This document shows, piece after piece, positions 43,046 to 53,031 of a DNA stretch of 64,000 nucleotides. Where the stretch lies: assembly GCA_964531105.1 (NCBI GenBank), contig CAZHFN010000003.1:17584-81583 (forward strand), given 5' to 3'. The notes under the pieces are model-generated. The model was not told the DNA's origin. It was given only the letters and a program-made list of their open reading frames with translations, and made no database searches. The translations under genes were made by a program, and so were the position numbers. Source of the DNA: UBA2256 sp964531105 (lineage in GTDB: Bacteria; Spirochaetota; Spirochaetia; Treponematales; Rectinemataceae). Each line of letters opens with the position of its first letter. The stretch's first letter is position 1.

Positions 43046-46009
43046 TTGAAAAAGTATTGGGTTTTAGCAGCCCTGGTGCTGGGTATTATCGGGGCGGTCT
43101 ATGGCGCTGATGAGGCCAGACTTCCTGACTCTCTTAAGATAGGTGTATTCAACAATCCTCCCAAATTGATGGTTTCTCCAAGCGGAGAGGTATCGGGGTT
43201 TCACATCTCCCTTCTGGACTCGATCCTGAAAGACACTGGTATCCGCACGGAGTATGTGGTCGGCACATGGGAAGATATATTTTCCAAGCTTGAGAAGGGC
43301 GAATTAGATATGCTCCTGGATATCGCCTACTCCGATGAAAGAGCGCAGAGTTTCGACTTCAATTCCGTATCTGTCATAACCAACTGGGCTGTGGTCTACG
43401 CATCCCAGCTTTCATCCATCGATAGTATAACAGACCTGGACGGGGTTCGCGTGGCAGTCATGAAGGACAGCATCCATGCCTCGGGAGAGCACGGAATCTA
43501 TAAATATGCGGCCGAGTTCGGCCTTAAGGTAACATTTCTAGAACTAGACACCCAAGAGGACTGTTTTGCCGCATTGCGTAACGGCATGGCCGACGCCGCG
43601 GTGGTCAATAGGCTCTTCGGCCTCATGAACGAGTCCGGGGGCAATCCCCGCAGGACATCCATCGTTTTCAACCCCAGCCAGATCCGCTATGCCTTCCCCA
43701 AGGGTGGCACCTACAACCAAGCCTTGATCGCCCTTATAGATAGTCGGCTGAGCAAACTGATCAACACGCCAAAGAGTGCCTACCACCAAGCCTTCGACAC
43801 TTACCTTAAGCCCCAGATTTCCAAGGAAGATGCCACGCAGGCCTTGATCGGAAGACTGAGCCTTGGTGGAATCGGTCTTCTGTTTTTAATTCTTTCCGTC
43901 CTTTATGCGTTAAGGGTTAGCCGCAGAGAAAAGATCCAGATTGAGCAGTTCTATAAAAATCTCCAGAGCATGGGCAATATCCGGGAATCGATCGTGGACA
44001 GCAGCCTGGCGGCGTATTCTATCTTCGCCCTTCCTCTGGGTTTTCTGGCTATACATTACGCACTTTCCGTGGGAGGAGATCCCTTTATATGGTTTTTCAT
44101 CCCCGCCCAAATATTTCCCTTCTTTCTTGTGCTCTTTAAAAAAAGACTCAGCCTGGGTTTGAAGACAACGGGGCTCCTGGGATTCCTCTTTATCTCCGGC
44201 GCTGTCATCACCCTAGCCAGGGGCAACAGCGGTATCGGGTTTTCCTATTTCTTCCTGGCAGCCATTCTCGCCACAATACTCCAGGGGCGACGCCTGGGTA
44301 TTATCACCCTCGTTTCAGGATTGATGGCAACCCTCCTTACCCTCGCACTCTCCTATGTAGGAGTCCTCCAACCATTCAGCATGAATCCCTCTTTCTTCCT
44401 GTCGCCCCGCTCTTGGCCCTTCTCGGTACTGTCCTTTTTCATGCTTTTCTTCGCGGTTCTGGGGGGAATAAACAAGTTCTACAATAGCCTCACCAAGGCC
44501 GTGCTCAACCTGGAAGAGGGCATAGCCGAGCGAACAAAGGATATAGAGTCCATCAACCGAGAACTGAAGAAAGAAATCACCGAGCATATGGTGACCGAGG
44601 ATAAGCTGCGGGAGGCCCGGCAGGAAGCAGAAGAAGCCAATCGAACGAAAAGCAGTTTTTTCGCAGGCATATCACACGAAATACGAACCCCCTTAAATGC
44701 CATACTGGGCTACTCCCAGATTCTCATGCGCGATAAAACTCTTTCCAGGGAATCTCTGCGCCAAATTGAAACCATCAATGCCAGCGGCGAGCATTTGCTC
44801 AGCCTTATCAATGATGTCTTGGAGATGTCGAGAATTGAGGCTGGCAAGGTTCAGCTGGACATTGGACCCTGCCAGCCCGAGGTGGTTTTGGATGAAATAA
44901 AAAGCTTGTTCGCAGGACAAGCTTCCAGAAAAGGATTGGCTTTATCCTTGTCACTGCAGGAAGGTTTCCCGGTCTGCGTAAAGACCGATAGGTCCAAGCT
45001 AAAGCAAATCCTCATCAATTTAGTGGACAATGCCATAAAGTTTACCGACTCGGGCACAATAGAAATTTTCGCCGTCAGATCGGCCAAGGCTGGAGATGAA
45101 CTGGAGTTTTCCGTGCGCGATACCGGTAAGGGAATTCCGGCATCAGCCCTCCCCAGGCTTTTTCTGCCCTTCGAGCAAACCAAGGAGGGACGAAGCCAGG
45201 GTGGAACGGGCTTGGGTTTAGCCATCTGCAAAACCTACTGCGAGCTTTTGGGAGGAAACATCAGTGTAAAGAGCAAGCCAGGGATGGGCAGTACCTTCAG
45301 CTTCACAATCAAAGCTCCGGGCTGTGAGGAAGGTGTGCTATATGACGAATCCATTCATTCCCAGGTTATCTCCATTGCGAGCCCCAAAGCGCCACGCATT
45401 CTTGTGGTGGACGATAAGGCGATAAACCGGGACATCGTAGTGAGAATGCTCTCGCCTATAGGTTTTGCCGTCGAGCAGGCCGAAAGCGGCGAAGCCGCGA
45501 TTGCGGCATTCCGCTCATGGCCCTTCGATATAGCGATTCTCGACTTGGTCATGCCCGGAATTTGCGGCAAGGAATTGATCCAGGCCCTGCGGAGCGCTCC
45601 TGGCGGCAGCGAATTAGGCATAATAGTCATGACCGGCAGCCTGCAGGAAAATCAGAGAATCGATATTGCCGAGCTGGGCGCCGACGTGCTGCTGGCCAAG
45701 CCGGTGGAGGAAAAGCTTCTGCTTGCGGAAATCAAGCGTCTGGCCTGCATCGAGTACAACTGCGAGGATGATGAAGAAGCGCTCAATACAGCTACTCTGA
45801 GCAACGAGGAATTGCGAACTCGCATAACCCTAATTCCCGATCTAATGGCCAGCAAGTTGCGCGATTCCATAAATTCAGGCGACATGGAAGAGGCTTTCCA
45901 TATCGCCGTGGAAATTTCCGCAATAGACAAAGAGCTTGGAGAGACTCTCGGAGAACTGTCGAAAAAATTCCAGGTGGATCGTCTTCTCAAAATTGTCGAG
46001 GAAAAATAA
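43046..46009 (+). CDS. Hybrid histidine kinase with periplasmic binding-protein sensor
   Basis: This 987-residue inner-membrane kinase has a signal peptide, an SBP_bac_3-type sensor (~30-265; LKIGVFNNPPKLMV, GELDMLLDIAYSDERA), a span (~272-290), a further multi-span block (~328-480), a coiled linker, HisKA with His544 (SHEIRTPLN), HATPase (~650-760; NLVDNAIKFTDSG, DTGKGI, GTGLGLAI), a receiver with Asp833 (ILDLVMPG) and a C-terminal helical domain (~905-987) shaped like an HPt but without an obvious His. The start is TTG 43046 after GAGG. It probably senses an amino acid or other small solute. Confidence 0.92.
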   Translation: MKKYWVLAALVLGIIGAVYGADEARLPDSLKIGVFNNPPKLMVSPSGEVSGFHISLLDSILKDTGIRTEYVVGTWEDIFSKLEKGELDMLLDIAYSDERAQSFDFNSVSVITNWAVVYASQLSSIDSITDLDGVRVAVMKDSIHASGEHGIYKYAAEFGLKVTFLELDTQEDCFAALRNGMADAAVVNRLFGLMNESGGNPRRTSIVFNPSQIRYAFPKGGTYNQALIALIDSRLSKLINTPKSAYHQAFDTYLKPQISKEDATQALIGRLSLGGIGLLFLILSVLYALRVSRREKIQIEQFYKNLQSMGNIRESIVDSSLAAYSIFALPLGFLAIHYALSVGGDPFIWFFIPAQIFPFFLVLFKKRLSLGLKTTGLLGFLFISGAVITLARGNSGIGFSYFFLAAILATILQGRRLGIITLVSGLMATLLTLALSYVGVLQPFSMNPSFFLSPRSWPFSVLSFFMLFFAVLGGINKFYNSLTKAVLNLEEGIAERTKDIESINRELKKEITEHMVTEDKLREARQEAEEANRTKSSFFAGISHEIRTPLNAILGYSQILMRDKTLSRESLRQIETINASGEHLLSLINDVLEMSRIEAGKVQLDIGPCQPEVVLDEIKSLFAGQASRKGLALSLSLQEGFPVCVKTDRSKLKQILINLVDNAIKFTDSGTIEIFAVRSAKAGDELEFSVRDTGKGIPASALPRLFLPFEQTKEGRSQGGTGLGLAICKTYCELLGGNISVKSKPGMGSTFSFTIKAPGCEEGVLYDESIHSQVISIASPKAPRILVVDDKAINRDIVVRMLSPIGFAVEQAESGEAAIAAFRSWPFDIAILDLVMPGICGKELIQALRSAPGGSELGIIVMTGSLQENQRIDIAELGADVLLAKPVEEKLLLAEIKRLACIEYNCEDDEEALNTATLSNEELRTRITLIPDLMASKLRDSINSGDMEEAFHIAVEISAIDKELGETLGELSKKFQVDRLLKIVEEK

Positions 46010-46040
46010 CACGCAAATATTCTGCGTTGTGCGATCAATA

Positions 46041-47135
46041 TCAACTATCGCGGATTGATTCGAATTCTTGGTGATGCTCAATAAAAATATCCACTATGGC
46101 GGGGTCGAAACTCAGTCCCCGCTGCTTCGCTATCATCGTGACGACGTCTGCATGATCGATGGCTTTCTTGTACACTCGCTCGGATCTCAGCGCGTCGTAG
46201 ACATCCACCAGGCCCATTATTCTGGCGCTCAAGGGTATATCCAGGCCGCTGATACCTGCAGGATACCCCAAACCATCCCAGCGCTCATGATGGTTGCCTG
46301 CTATCTCCATGCCCATCCGCAGGTAGCTGTTCTTGGGCGACTTGGCCAGGGCTTGGGAAAGGTACTCGGCGCCTATCAATGGATGCTGCTTCATGCGCTC
46401 ATATTCTTCCGATGTCAGTTCGTCATCCTTACGCAGAATCGCGTCGGAGATGGCTACCTTGCCGATATCGTGCAGGGGGCTGGCATTGTAGATGTTCTCT
46501 ATGAAAGCCTGATCTACTACCGAGGAAAACTTAGGGTTTTTGCTCAGCAGCTGTGCCATCAGGCGGCAGAGTCGCCTGGTGCGTTCGATATGTTCACCCG
46601 TTTCGGTATCCCGCACCGTGGCCAGCTTGGTCATGGTGGTGATAAGCGAAAGGTGGCCCTGGGATAGCTCTTCCACCTGTTGCCGCACCTTTTCTTCGAG
46701 CTGCGCGTTGTGCGCCTCCAGAGCTGCGCGAAGGGATTTGAGCTCCAGGTGCACACTCACTCTCGCCCGCACTTCCATCACGTTGAATGGTTTGGTGATA
46801 TAGTCCACCGCGCCCTTTTCGAAGGCCTTTATTTTATCCGCCGGATCCGAAAGCGCGCTTAAAAAAATGATCGGTATGGAAGCCGTTTTAGGATCGGCCT
46901 TAAGGATGCCGCAGGCCGTATAACCATCCATCTTCGGCATCATGATGTCCATAAGAATAAGATCGGGATTTCGCAATCGAGCCGCATCCACGGCCATTTT
47001 GCCGTCCGGAAGCGTCATTACCTTATAACCCTCGGGCTGGAGTATGGTGGCCAAGAGGACAAGGTTCTCCTGGGTGTCGTCCACCACCATAACCGTAGCC
47101 TTTTTTCCCCAATCCTTTGGTCCTAAGACTGTCAT
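46041..47135 (-). CDS. Response regulator with HD-GYP domain
   Basis: This 364-residue protein has a receiver (~14-135; LILMDIMMPKMDG) and an HD-GYP phosphodiesterase (~185-360; HDIGK, HHERWDGLGYPAG). It should cleave cyclic di-GMP on phosphorylation. It converges on the hybrid kinase 31 bases away and may be its partner. Confidence 0.93.
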   Translation of the reverse strand: MTVLGPKDWGKKATVMVVDDTQENLVLLATILQPEGYKVMTLPDGKMAVDAARLRNPDLILMDIMMPKMDGYTACGILKADPKTASIPIIFLSALSDPADKIKAFEKGAVDYITKPFNVMEVRARVSVHLELKSLRAALEAHNAQLEEKVRQQVEELSQGHLSLITTMTKLATVRDTETGEHIERTRRLCRLMAQLLSKNPKFSSVVDQAFIENIYNASPLHDIGKVAISDAILRKDDELTSEEYERMKQHPLIGAEYLSQALAKSPKNSYLRMGMEIAGNHHERWDGLGYPAGISGLDIPLSARIMGLVDVYDALRSERVYKKAIDHADVVTMIAKQRGLSFDPAIVDIFIEHHQEFESIRDS

Positions 47136-47227
47136 GCGCGATACTTCCCCATAGTGTTAGTATAGGTCCTATAATGCTTTTCGGGCAACCGGCGCTGGCA
47201 GGGGATCTACTGTACGAAAAGTTGCGG

Positions 47228-47256
47228 TTGGAAGAAGCCTTAGGCTGGTGTAGAAT
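47228..47256 (+). promoter_or_regulatory. Promoter of the nucleoside/MoxR chain
   Basis: TTGGAA (47228-47233), 17 bases and TAGAAT (47251-47256); GAGGAG precedes ATG 47281. Confidence 0.6.
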
Positions 47257-47280
47257 GTTTGCATTGTCGAGGAGAAAGCC

Positions 47281-48111
47281 ATGTCCCCATATTCTATCGA
47301 TTATTATAGAAAGAGCGCCGACTATATCCTGGAAAAGCTGCCCGAACGCCCCCAGACCGCACTGGTGATGGGCTCGTCCTTGGGATCCCTGGGCGAAGCG
47401 ATACAAAATCCGGTGGAAGTGGAGTACAAGGATATCCCCAATTTCCTTGTTTCCACCGTGGAATCCCACGCGGGGAAATTCGTATTCGGTACCCTGGCGG
47501 GCAAGTATGTCGCCTGTATGTCCGGACGCTTCCACTATTATGAAGGCTACGCTTTCGAGGAACTGGCGGCCCCCATGCGCGTGCTCAAGCTTTTAGGAGT
47601 CAAGCGGACCATCCTCACCAACGCAGCGGGGGCAGTCAACGAGGGCTTCCGAGTTGGGGATATCATGCTGATCCGCGATCACATCAAGTTTGCCTCGGGC
47701 AGTCCCATGCGGGGTTCCAACATTCCGGAGTTCGGCCCCCGCTTCTTCGATGTAACAGGCATGTACAGCCCCGCCCTGCGATCCCTCGCCATGGCCCAAG
47801 CCGAAGCCCTCGGCCTTAAGGACAGGGTGCGGGAAGGTGTGTATTTCTATTTTGGAGGACCCCAGTTCGAAACCCCGGCGGAGATACGGGCGGCCAGAAT
47901 CCTGGGCGCGGACGCTGTGGGGATGTCCACCGTCACCGAAGCCCTTACCGCCGCTCACTGCGGTATGGATATCCTGGGGCTTTCCCTCATTACCAACATG
48001 GCCGCCGGCGTAACGCCCGGCAAGGTATCGGCCGAGGAGGTATCGGTGGCCGCCACCGAGGCCTCGGGCAGGCTTAAAGCTCTGATCGAGGCGCTATTGA
48101 GGACCCTTTGA
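47281..48111 (+). CDS. Purine nucleoside phosphorylase, trimeric type
   Basis: This 276-residue enzyme splits inosine and guanosine with phosphate into base and ribose 1-phosphate. It has the phosphate loop GSSLG, SGRFHYYEGY, TNAAGAVNEGFRVGDIMLIRDHI, GPQFETPAEIRAARILGADAVGMSTVTE and the 6-oxopurine-binding Asn in SLITNMAAG. It shares one base with the next start (TGATG). Confidence 0.94.
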   Translation: MSPYSIDYYRKSADYILEKLPERPQTALVMGSSLGSLGEAIQNPVEVEYKDIPNFLVSTVESHAGKFVFGTLAGKYVACMSGRFHYYEGYAFEELAAPMRVLKLLGVKRTILTNAAGAVNEGFRVGDIMLIRDHIKFASGSPMRGSNIPEFGPRFFDVTGMYSPALRSLAMAQAEALGLKDRVREGVYFYFGGPQFETPAEIRAARILGADAVGMSTVTEALTAAHCGMDILGLSLITNMAAGVTPGKVSAEEVSVAATEASGRLKALIEALLRTL

Positions 48112-49496
48112 TGCCTCTGCCTCGTGAGTCTGAACGCTTTGTTTTTAAGAATATCTCCTTGGCCAGCGCTTCGGGCGAAATCCTGGAAGGAAGGGATATT
48201 CTCGTCGAGGGCGGCAGGATTGTTTCGATCAGTCCCAGCGAAGGCGCGAAAGCGCCGCCCGCTCAAGCGGCCGAGCACTCTGCCAGGACGACCTCGGCCC
48301 CCGAGTTGCCTGCCGAAGTCTACGACGGCAGAGGCAAGCTAGCCTTCCCGGGCTTTTACAATCTTCACACTCATGTTCCCATGACCCTCCTGCGAGGCTA
48401 CGGCGAAGGCCTTCCATTGAAAACCTGGCTCTTCCAGCGGGTCTTTCCCTTTGAAGCCCTACTCACCGAAGAAGACTGCTACTGGGGCAGCCTCCTGGGC
48501 ATTGCCGAAATGCTGGCTTCAGGCACGGTGTCCTTTTCGGACATGTACCTCCTCACCCCCGGCATCGCCAAGGCGGTTGAGGAGAGCGGCATAAAAGCCA
48601 ATCTCTCCCACGGCTACTCCACGGCGCCTAAAAGCAAAGGCTTTTCCGATTCAAGAGCCTATGAAGGCACTCGATTTCTTATAGATGCGGCCCGGGCTGA
48701 CTCAAGCGGGCGCCTGATCGCCGATGCGGCAGTGCACGCGGAGTACACCTTCGGCGATGCGCGCTTCGGCAGAGAAATCGCCGACTTCTGCGTAAAGGAA
48801 GGCCTTCGGCTTCAGGTGCATCTTTCAGAAACCAAGGACGAGCACGAGTCCTGCAAGGCCAAGCGCGGCTTCACGCCTACGGCTTTTTTCAACTCCTGCG
48901 GTCTCTTCCAAATGCCGACAATCGCTGCCCACGGTGTCTGGCTGGAGGACGGAGACCTGGACATCTTCGCCGAAAAGGGAATAAGCCTCGCCCATTGCCC
49001 GGCTAGCAATTTAAAGCTGGCTTCGGGCATGGCGCCGGTTCAAAAAATACTGGACTTGGGCATCCGCGTGGGACTGGGCACCGATGGAGCGGCCAGCAAC
49101 AACAACCTCAACCTTCTCAAAGAAGCGAGCCTCGCCTCCCTCCTCCAGAAAGGTCTTACCGGAAACCCCCTGGCCTTGGGTCCAGTCAGTCTCATGCAGA
49201 TGGCCTGCCGGAACGGAGCCTTAGCCCAGGGCAGGACAGACTGCGGCAGCCTGGAAGCGGGCATGAAGGCCGATATCATCATCTTCAACCTGGACTCACC
49301 CCGCATGAAGCCTGACTACGACCCCCTCGTGTCGGTCTTCCATGCCGCAGACTCAAGCGATATCGTCCTCACCATGGTGGACGGGAAGGTATTGTACAAA
49401 AACGGCGAATTCACAAGTATAGACATAGACCGGGTCATGACCGAGGTCGAACGTATCAGAATTCAAAAATTATTACAGCTCGAAGGTAAGCAATGA
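48111..49496 (+). CDS. Amidohydrolase, 5-methylthioadenosine/S-adenosylhomocysteine deaminase family
   Basis: This 461-residue metal enzyme deaminates adenosine-like nucleosides or related bases. It shows H-x-H (NLHTHVPMTLLRG), HLSETKDEHE, IAAHGVWLEDGD, LAHCPASNLKLASGMAPV and GLGTDGAASNNNLNL with the metal Asp. TTG 48108 is in frame, but ATG 48111 is better spaced from GAGG. Following PNP, it points to purine salvage. Confidence 0.88.
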   Translation: MPLPRESERFVFKNISLASASGEILEGRDILVEGGRIVSISPSEGAKAPPAQAAEHSARTTSAPELPAEVYDGRGKLAFPGFYNLHTHVPMTLLRGYGEGLPLKTWLFQRVFPFEALLTEEDCYWGSLLGIAEMLASGTVSFSDMYLLTPGIAKAVEESGIKANLSHGYSTAPKSKGFSDSRAYEGTRFLIDAARADSSGRLIADAAVHAEYTFGDARFGREIADFCVKEGLRLQVHLSETKDEHESCKAKRGFTPTAFFNSCGLFQMPTIAAHGVWLEDGDLDIFAEKGISLAHCPASNLKLASGMAPVQKILDLGIRVGLGTDGAASNNNLNLLKEASLASLLQKGLTGNPLALGPVSLMQMACRNGALAQGRTDCGSLEAGMKADIIIFNLDSPRMKPDYDPLVSVFHAADSSDIVLTMVDGKVLYKNGEFTSIDIDRVMTEVERIRIQKLLQLEGKQ

Positions 49497-50422
49497 ACGA
49501 AAGCGCTTTAATTATTGAAAACGCATCCCAGGTTATCGTGGGCAAGGGAAGGGCTCTGGAGCTCATGACCGTTGCCCTTCTGGCAGGGGGGCACATCCTT
49601 CTGGAAGATGTGCCAGGCCTGGGAAAAACCCTCATGGCCAAAGCCCTAGCCCGAAGCATTGGCGGCAGCTTCAAGCGAATCCAGTGCACTCCCGACCTCA
49701 TGCCTTCGGACGTGACAGGGCTTTCGATCTACAACCAGAAAACCGGAGAATTCGTCTTTCATCCAGGCCCCGTGATGTCCAATGTCCTCCTGGCCGACGA
49801 GATCAACAGGACGATACCCAGAACCCAGGCCAGCCTTCTGGAGAGCATGGGAGAAGGACAGGTGACCGTGGACGGGCGGACTCTGGAACTGCCGAAGCCA
49901 TTTTTTGTCATCGCGACCCAGAACCCCATAGAGCTGGAGGGAACCTTTCCTCTTCCGGAAGCCCAGCTGGACCGCTTTCTCATGAAAATTCACCTTGGCT
50001 ACCCTAAACGGGAGGAGGAGCTGAGTCTCCTCGAGCGCTTTATCAGCCAGGATCCCATGGTGCATTTAAGCGCGGTATCCAGCCCCGAAAGAATCCTCGC
50101 ACTCCAGGCGGAGAGAAAAAACGTAATCGTCTCGGCGCCCGTGAGGGAGTACATCACCGATCTGGTAGGGGCCACCCGAAAACATCCCAAGATTCGTTAC
50201 GGAGCCAGTCCCAGGGGTTCCTTAGGACTGACACGCTCGGCCCAAGCCCTCGCGCTGGTACGGGGCAGGGAATTTGCCCTACCCGACGATGTCAAGGAAC
50301 TGGCGGTACCGGTACTAACTCATAGGATTATTCTGCGCCAAGAGGAAAGAGCCAAGGGCGTGAGGGCTGAGGATATCATAGAGGAACTTATAGCCACACT
50401 TCCCCTGCCCTCGCCGGTATAA
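49493..50422 (+). CDS. MoxR-family AAA ATPase
   Basis: This 309-residue ATPase has Walker A (EDVPGLGKT, ~39-47), Walker B (VLLADEINR), ATQNPIELEGTFPLPEAQLDRF and the lid RYGASPRGSLGL. MoxR proteins act as chaperones for metal-centre or envelope complexes. It overlaps the deaminase by 4 bases and leads the MoxR-DUF58-DUF4129 set. Confidence 0.95.
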   Translation: MNESALIIENASQVIVGKGRALELMTVALLAGGHILLEDVPGLGKTLMAKALARSIGGSFKRIQCTPDLMPSDVTGLSIYNQKTGEFVFHPGPVMSNVLLADEINRTIPRTQASLLESMGEGQVTVDGRTLELPKPFFVIATQNPIELEGTFPLPEAQLDRFLMKIHLGYPKREEELSLLERFISQDPMVHLSAVSSPERILALQAERKNVIVSAPVREYITDLVGATRKHPKIRYGASPRGSLGLTRSAQALALVRGREFALPDDVKELAVPVLTHRIILRQEERAKGVRAEDIIEELIATLPLPSPV

Positions 50423-50431
50423 AAGCTTTTC

Positions 50432-51664
50432 ATGAAATTCGACAAGGCTTCTTATAGTGTTTCCAGCTATTTCGTAATTCCCATCTCCCTGGTTCTGCTA
50501 GGCATCTTGGCTTTTATCGCCACCGCTGCTTCATCCATGGCCCTGGCCGGTTTCACTATCATCGCTTTCGTCCTTATGGCGGCATTGCGGCTTAACGGAA
50601 GGCTCGGCCTTGCCAGGCTTCACGTCCATTTCTCCCTCGATGCGCATAGGCTGTTTAGGGGGGACGAGTTCGGCCTGGCAGGGGAGCTGTCCAACGCCAA
50701 ACTGCTTCCGGTCTGGATCACTCTTTCCCTGGCCCACCCCGAAGCCATCAGTGCGCTGGCGAAGGAAGGCTTGGAGGGTGAATGTTCCCTCCTTCCCTTT
50801 GAAAAAATCACCGGTACCTGGCGATTCAAGGCCGAGCGAAGAGGCGTCTACCGCCTGGGCCCCGCCACCTTGAGCGCGGGAGACATACTGGATCTATACA
50901 GGAGGGAGCGGCGCATCGCCTTGGGACAGAGCATCATCGTGTATCCCCGGATCCATGCGCTGACGGCTTTGGATCTCCCCTTCAGGGAATACCTGGGCAG
51001 CCAAACCACGGAAGGCATTGTGGAAGACCCGGCCTGGTACGAAGGCACGAGGGAGTATACGGGCGGAAAATCCGCACGGGCGATTCACTGGAAGGCCAGC
51101 GCCAGGCTCAATCAACTGCAGGAAAAGATATTCCAGCCCAGCATGGAGCATAAGGTCATGATTCTCGTGGATGGCGAAGGCTTCGCCAAGGTCGAGGACA
51201 GGGAAGGATTCGAGTATGCCTTGGAAGTGGCCGCTTCCCTGGCCTCCTTCTTTTCCGAAGAAGGGGCTTTCTTTTCCATTGCCACGGATCGGAAGGTAGA
51301 GGGTTTTTCGCCCATCCTTCCTCTGGGCAGGGGGCCTGATCATCTGGGCATGTGCCTGGAGCTTTTAGCGCGCTGTTCCAATTCCCCCGGCCAGGCCATG
51401 CTCCCCCTGATCGCCAGTTCAGGCAGCCAGGGCTCGGGATACCTGATCATCGCCAGGGAAGGCGGGGACTACGCAAAAAAATACCTTCACCTGGCCTTTC
51501 CAAGAAAGGACAGGGTTTTCTTCGTCTTTGCCCAGAGGAGCAAGCGCGACGAGGCGGCGGCACTGCAGCCCTGCACATTCTTCGACGCGGTCATCGCCCA
51601 GGACAGCCTCGAGCTAGAAAAAGCCATCCAGGGAAAGGCCATAGCGGGAGATGATAACCCGTGA
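50432..51664 (+). CDS. DUF58-domain protein
   Basis: This 410-residue protein has two N-terminal spans (~12-50) and a DUF58 domain whose core DPAWYEGTREYTGGKSARAIHWKASAR (near 195-220) is unmistakable. DUF58 proteins are standard partners of MoxR ATPases and resemble von Willebrand A proteins. ATG 50432 lies 9 bases after the moxR stop. Confidence 0.93.
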   Translation: MKFDKASYSVSSYFVIPISLVLLGILAFIATAASSMALAGFTIIAFVLMAALRLNGRLGLARLHVHFSLDAHRLFRGDEFGLAGELSNAKLLPVWITLSLAHPEAISALAKEGLEGECSLLPFEKITGTWRFKAERRGVYRLGPATLSAGDILDLYRRERRIALGQSIIVYPRIHALTALDLPFREYLGSQTTEGIVEDPAWYEGTREYTGGKSARAIHWKASARLNQLQEKIFQPSMEHKVMILVDGEGFAKVEDREGFEYALEVAASLASFFSEEGAFFSIATDRKVEGFSPILPLGRGPDHLGMCLELLARCSNSPGQAMLPLIASSGSQGSGYLIIAREGGDYAKKYLHLAFPRKDRVFFVFAQRSKRDEAAALQPCTFFDAVIAQDSLELEKAIQGKAIAGDDNP

Positions 51665-53031
51665 AGTCCTCCCTCTTTTTCCTTGCCGCAATGGAACTGC
51701 TCAAGCTCCACTGTCTTGCATCGTATTTCTTCCTCATTCCTGGAACGCGCTTGCCCATCCTGCCCTTGAGCCTGTCATTCTTTTTCGCCCTGATCCTGGA
51801 GCGCGGCCTCAAGTCCACGGGCATGAGGGTCATCTTTTACTTTTTAATCCAGCTCGCGGCGTTTTGCGGTTCCCTCTTTTTGGTCTTACTCATCGATGGT
51901 TCGGCAGGCGGCGATTGGCAGGCACTGTTTGGGGGGCCTGGAGGGCTTTCACCGCAGATTTTCATAGCCGGCGCCCTGGCAGTCTATTGGCTCAGGGCAC
52001 TATGGCTGGGACGCCAAGACGGAGGCCACGAATTCACAGCTCTGCGCTTCGATGAGGGGCTGCTTTTATTTTTAGCCACGTTTTCTTTTGCAGCCCTTGT
52101 TAAGCTGGAAAACCCCCTTCCTCCCAGACTGACTATTACATTTTTCATATTCGGCATCTTAGCCCTGGGGAGCGTAAAGGCAGAAGAAGGCAGACGGGGA
52201 GGCCTTTCCCGTCGCTCCAGGGGATCCATGACAGCTGCAGCGGCTTCGGTTTTTCTTCTAGGAGCCCTGGCCATTCTCCTCCTTTTACCAGCCCTCTTCG
52301 AGCCGGCCAAGGCTGCGGCCGAAGGCTTGAAGGAAGCATCAGGATTTTTGCTGAAGGTTCTAGCCGATATTCTCGTCTGGCTATTCTCGGGAAAGCGCAA
52401 GGCTGTTGCAGTAGAAACTGTATCTGAGGGTTTCAAGCCCCCATCCCTGGCGGAGGAGGCAGGCAAGGAGATGTCCTCTGTCGTCATGTGGATTGTTGTA
52501 GGCTTTCTTTCCCTGCTAGCCCTGGCGATCCTCCTCCTCCTTCTCTGGATGCTCATAAAATTCCTGGGTTCCCGAACCAAGAAGAAACCTAAAGAGGCGA
52601 AGGCAATTTCCTTTTTTGCCTGGCTCGAAGGCCTGTGGGTATCGATACGGGGGATTGCGGCAAGGCTTATTGGGCATTGGAGCCGCCGGCGCGGCCTGAG
52701 CCCCGCCAAGGCCGCGTATTTGCGCCTCCTGGAAGCAGGCCGCGCCGGCGGCGCGGCCAAAGGCCGCAGCGAAACCCCCAGGGAGTACGCCCAGCGCATG
52801 GAAGCCCAATTCGAGGCCGCTCGGGGCCGCGCCCTCGCCATCGTCCACGCCCTGGAAAAAGAAGTCTACGGCGGCGCGGCCCCGGCCGACTCAGCCGAGG
52901 AAACAGCCCGCCTTCAACAATTAGGTACGCGCTTAAAACGAAGAAAATTTATAGCTCAACGAATCGAACAGAATCTGCTAGTTTTCGGCAAAGGCAAAAA
53001 GGGCGTAAAGAGAAAGAAAACTGGTGCTTAA
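51661..53031 (+). CDS. DUF4129-domain membrane protein
   Basis: This 456-residue protein has about five N-terminal spans, two later spans (~195-215, ~278-300) and a C-terminal DUF4129 domain (AYLRLLEAGRA...SETPREYAQRM). In many genomes this domain ends a transglutaminase protein next to MoxR and DUF58; no transglutaminase Cys-His-Asp is seen here. The start GTG 51661 overlaps the DUF58 stop (GTGA). Confidence 0.82.
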   Translation: MKSSLFFLAAMELLKLHCLASYFFLIPGTRLPILPLSLSFFFALILERGLKSTGMRVIFYFLIQLAAFCGSLFLVLLIDGSAGGDWQALFGGPGGLSPQIFIAGALAVYWLRALWLGRQDGGHEFTALRFDEGLLLFLATFSFAALVKLENPLPPRLTITFFIFGILALGSVKAEEGRRGGLSRRSRGSMTAAAASVFLLGALAILLLLPALFEPAKAAAEGLKEASGFLLKVLADILVWLFSGKRKAVAVETVSEGFKPPSLAEEAGKEMSSVVMWIVVGFLSLLALAILLLLLWMLIKFLGSRTKKKPKEAKAISFFAWLEGLWVSIRGIAARLIGHWSRRRGLSPAKAAYLRLLEAGRAGGAAKGRSETPREYAQRMEAQFEAARGRALAIVHALEKEVYGGAAPADSAEETARLQQLGTRLKRRKFIAQRIEQNLLVFGKGKKGVKRKKTGA

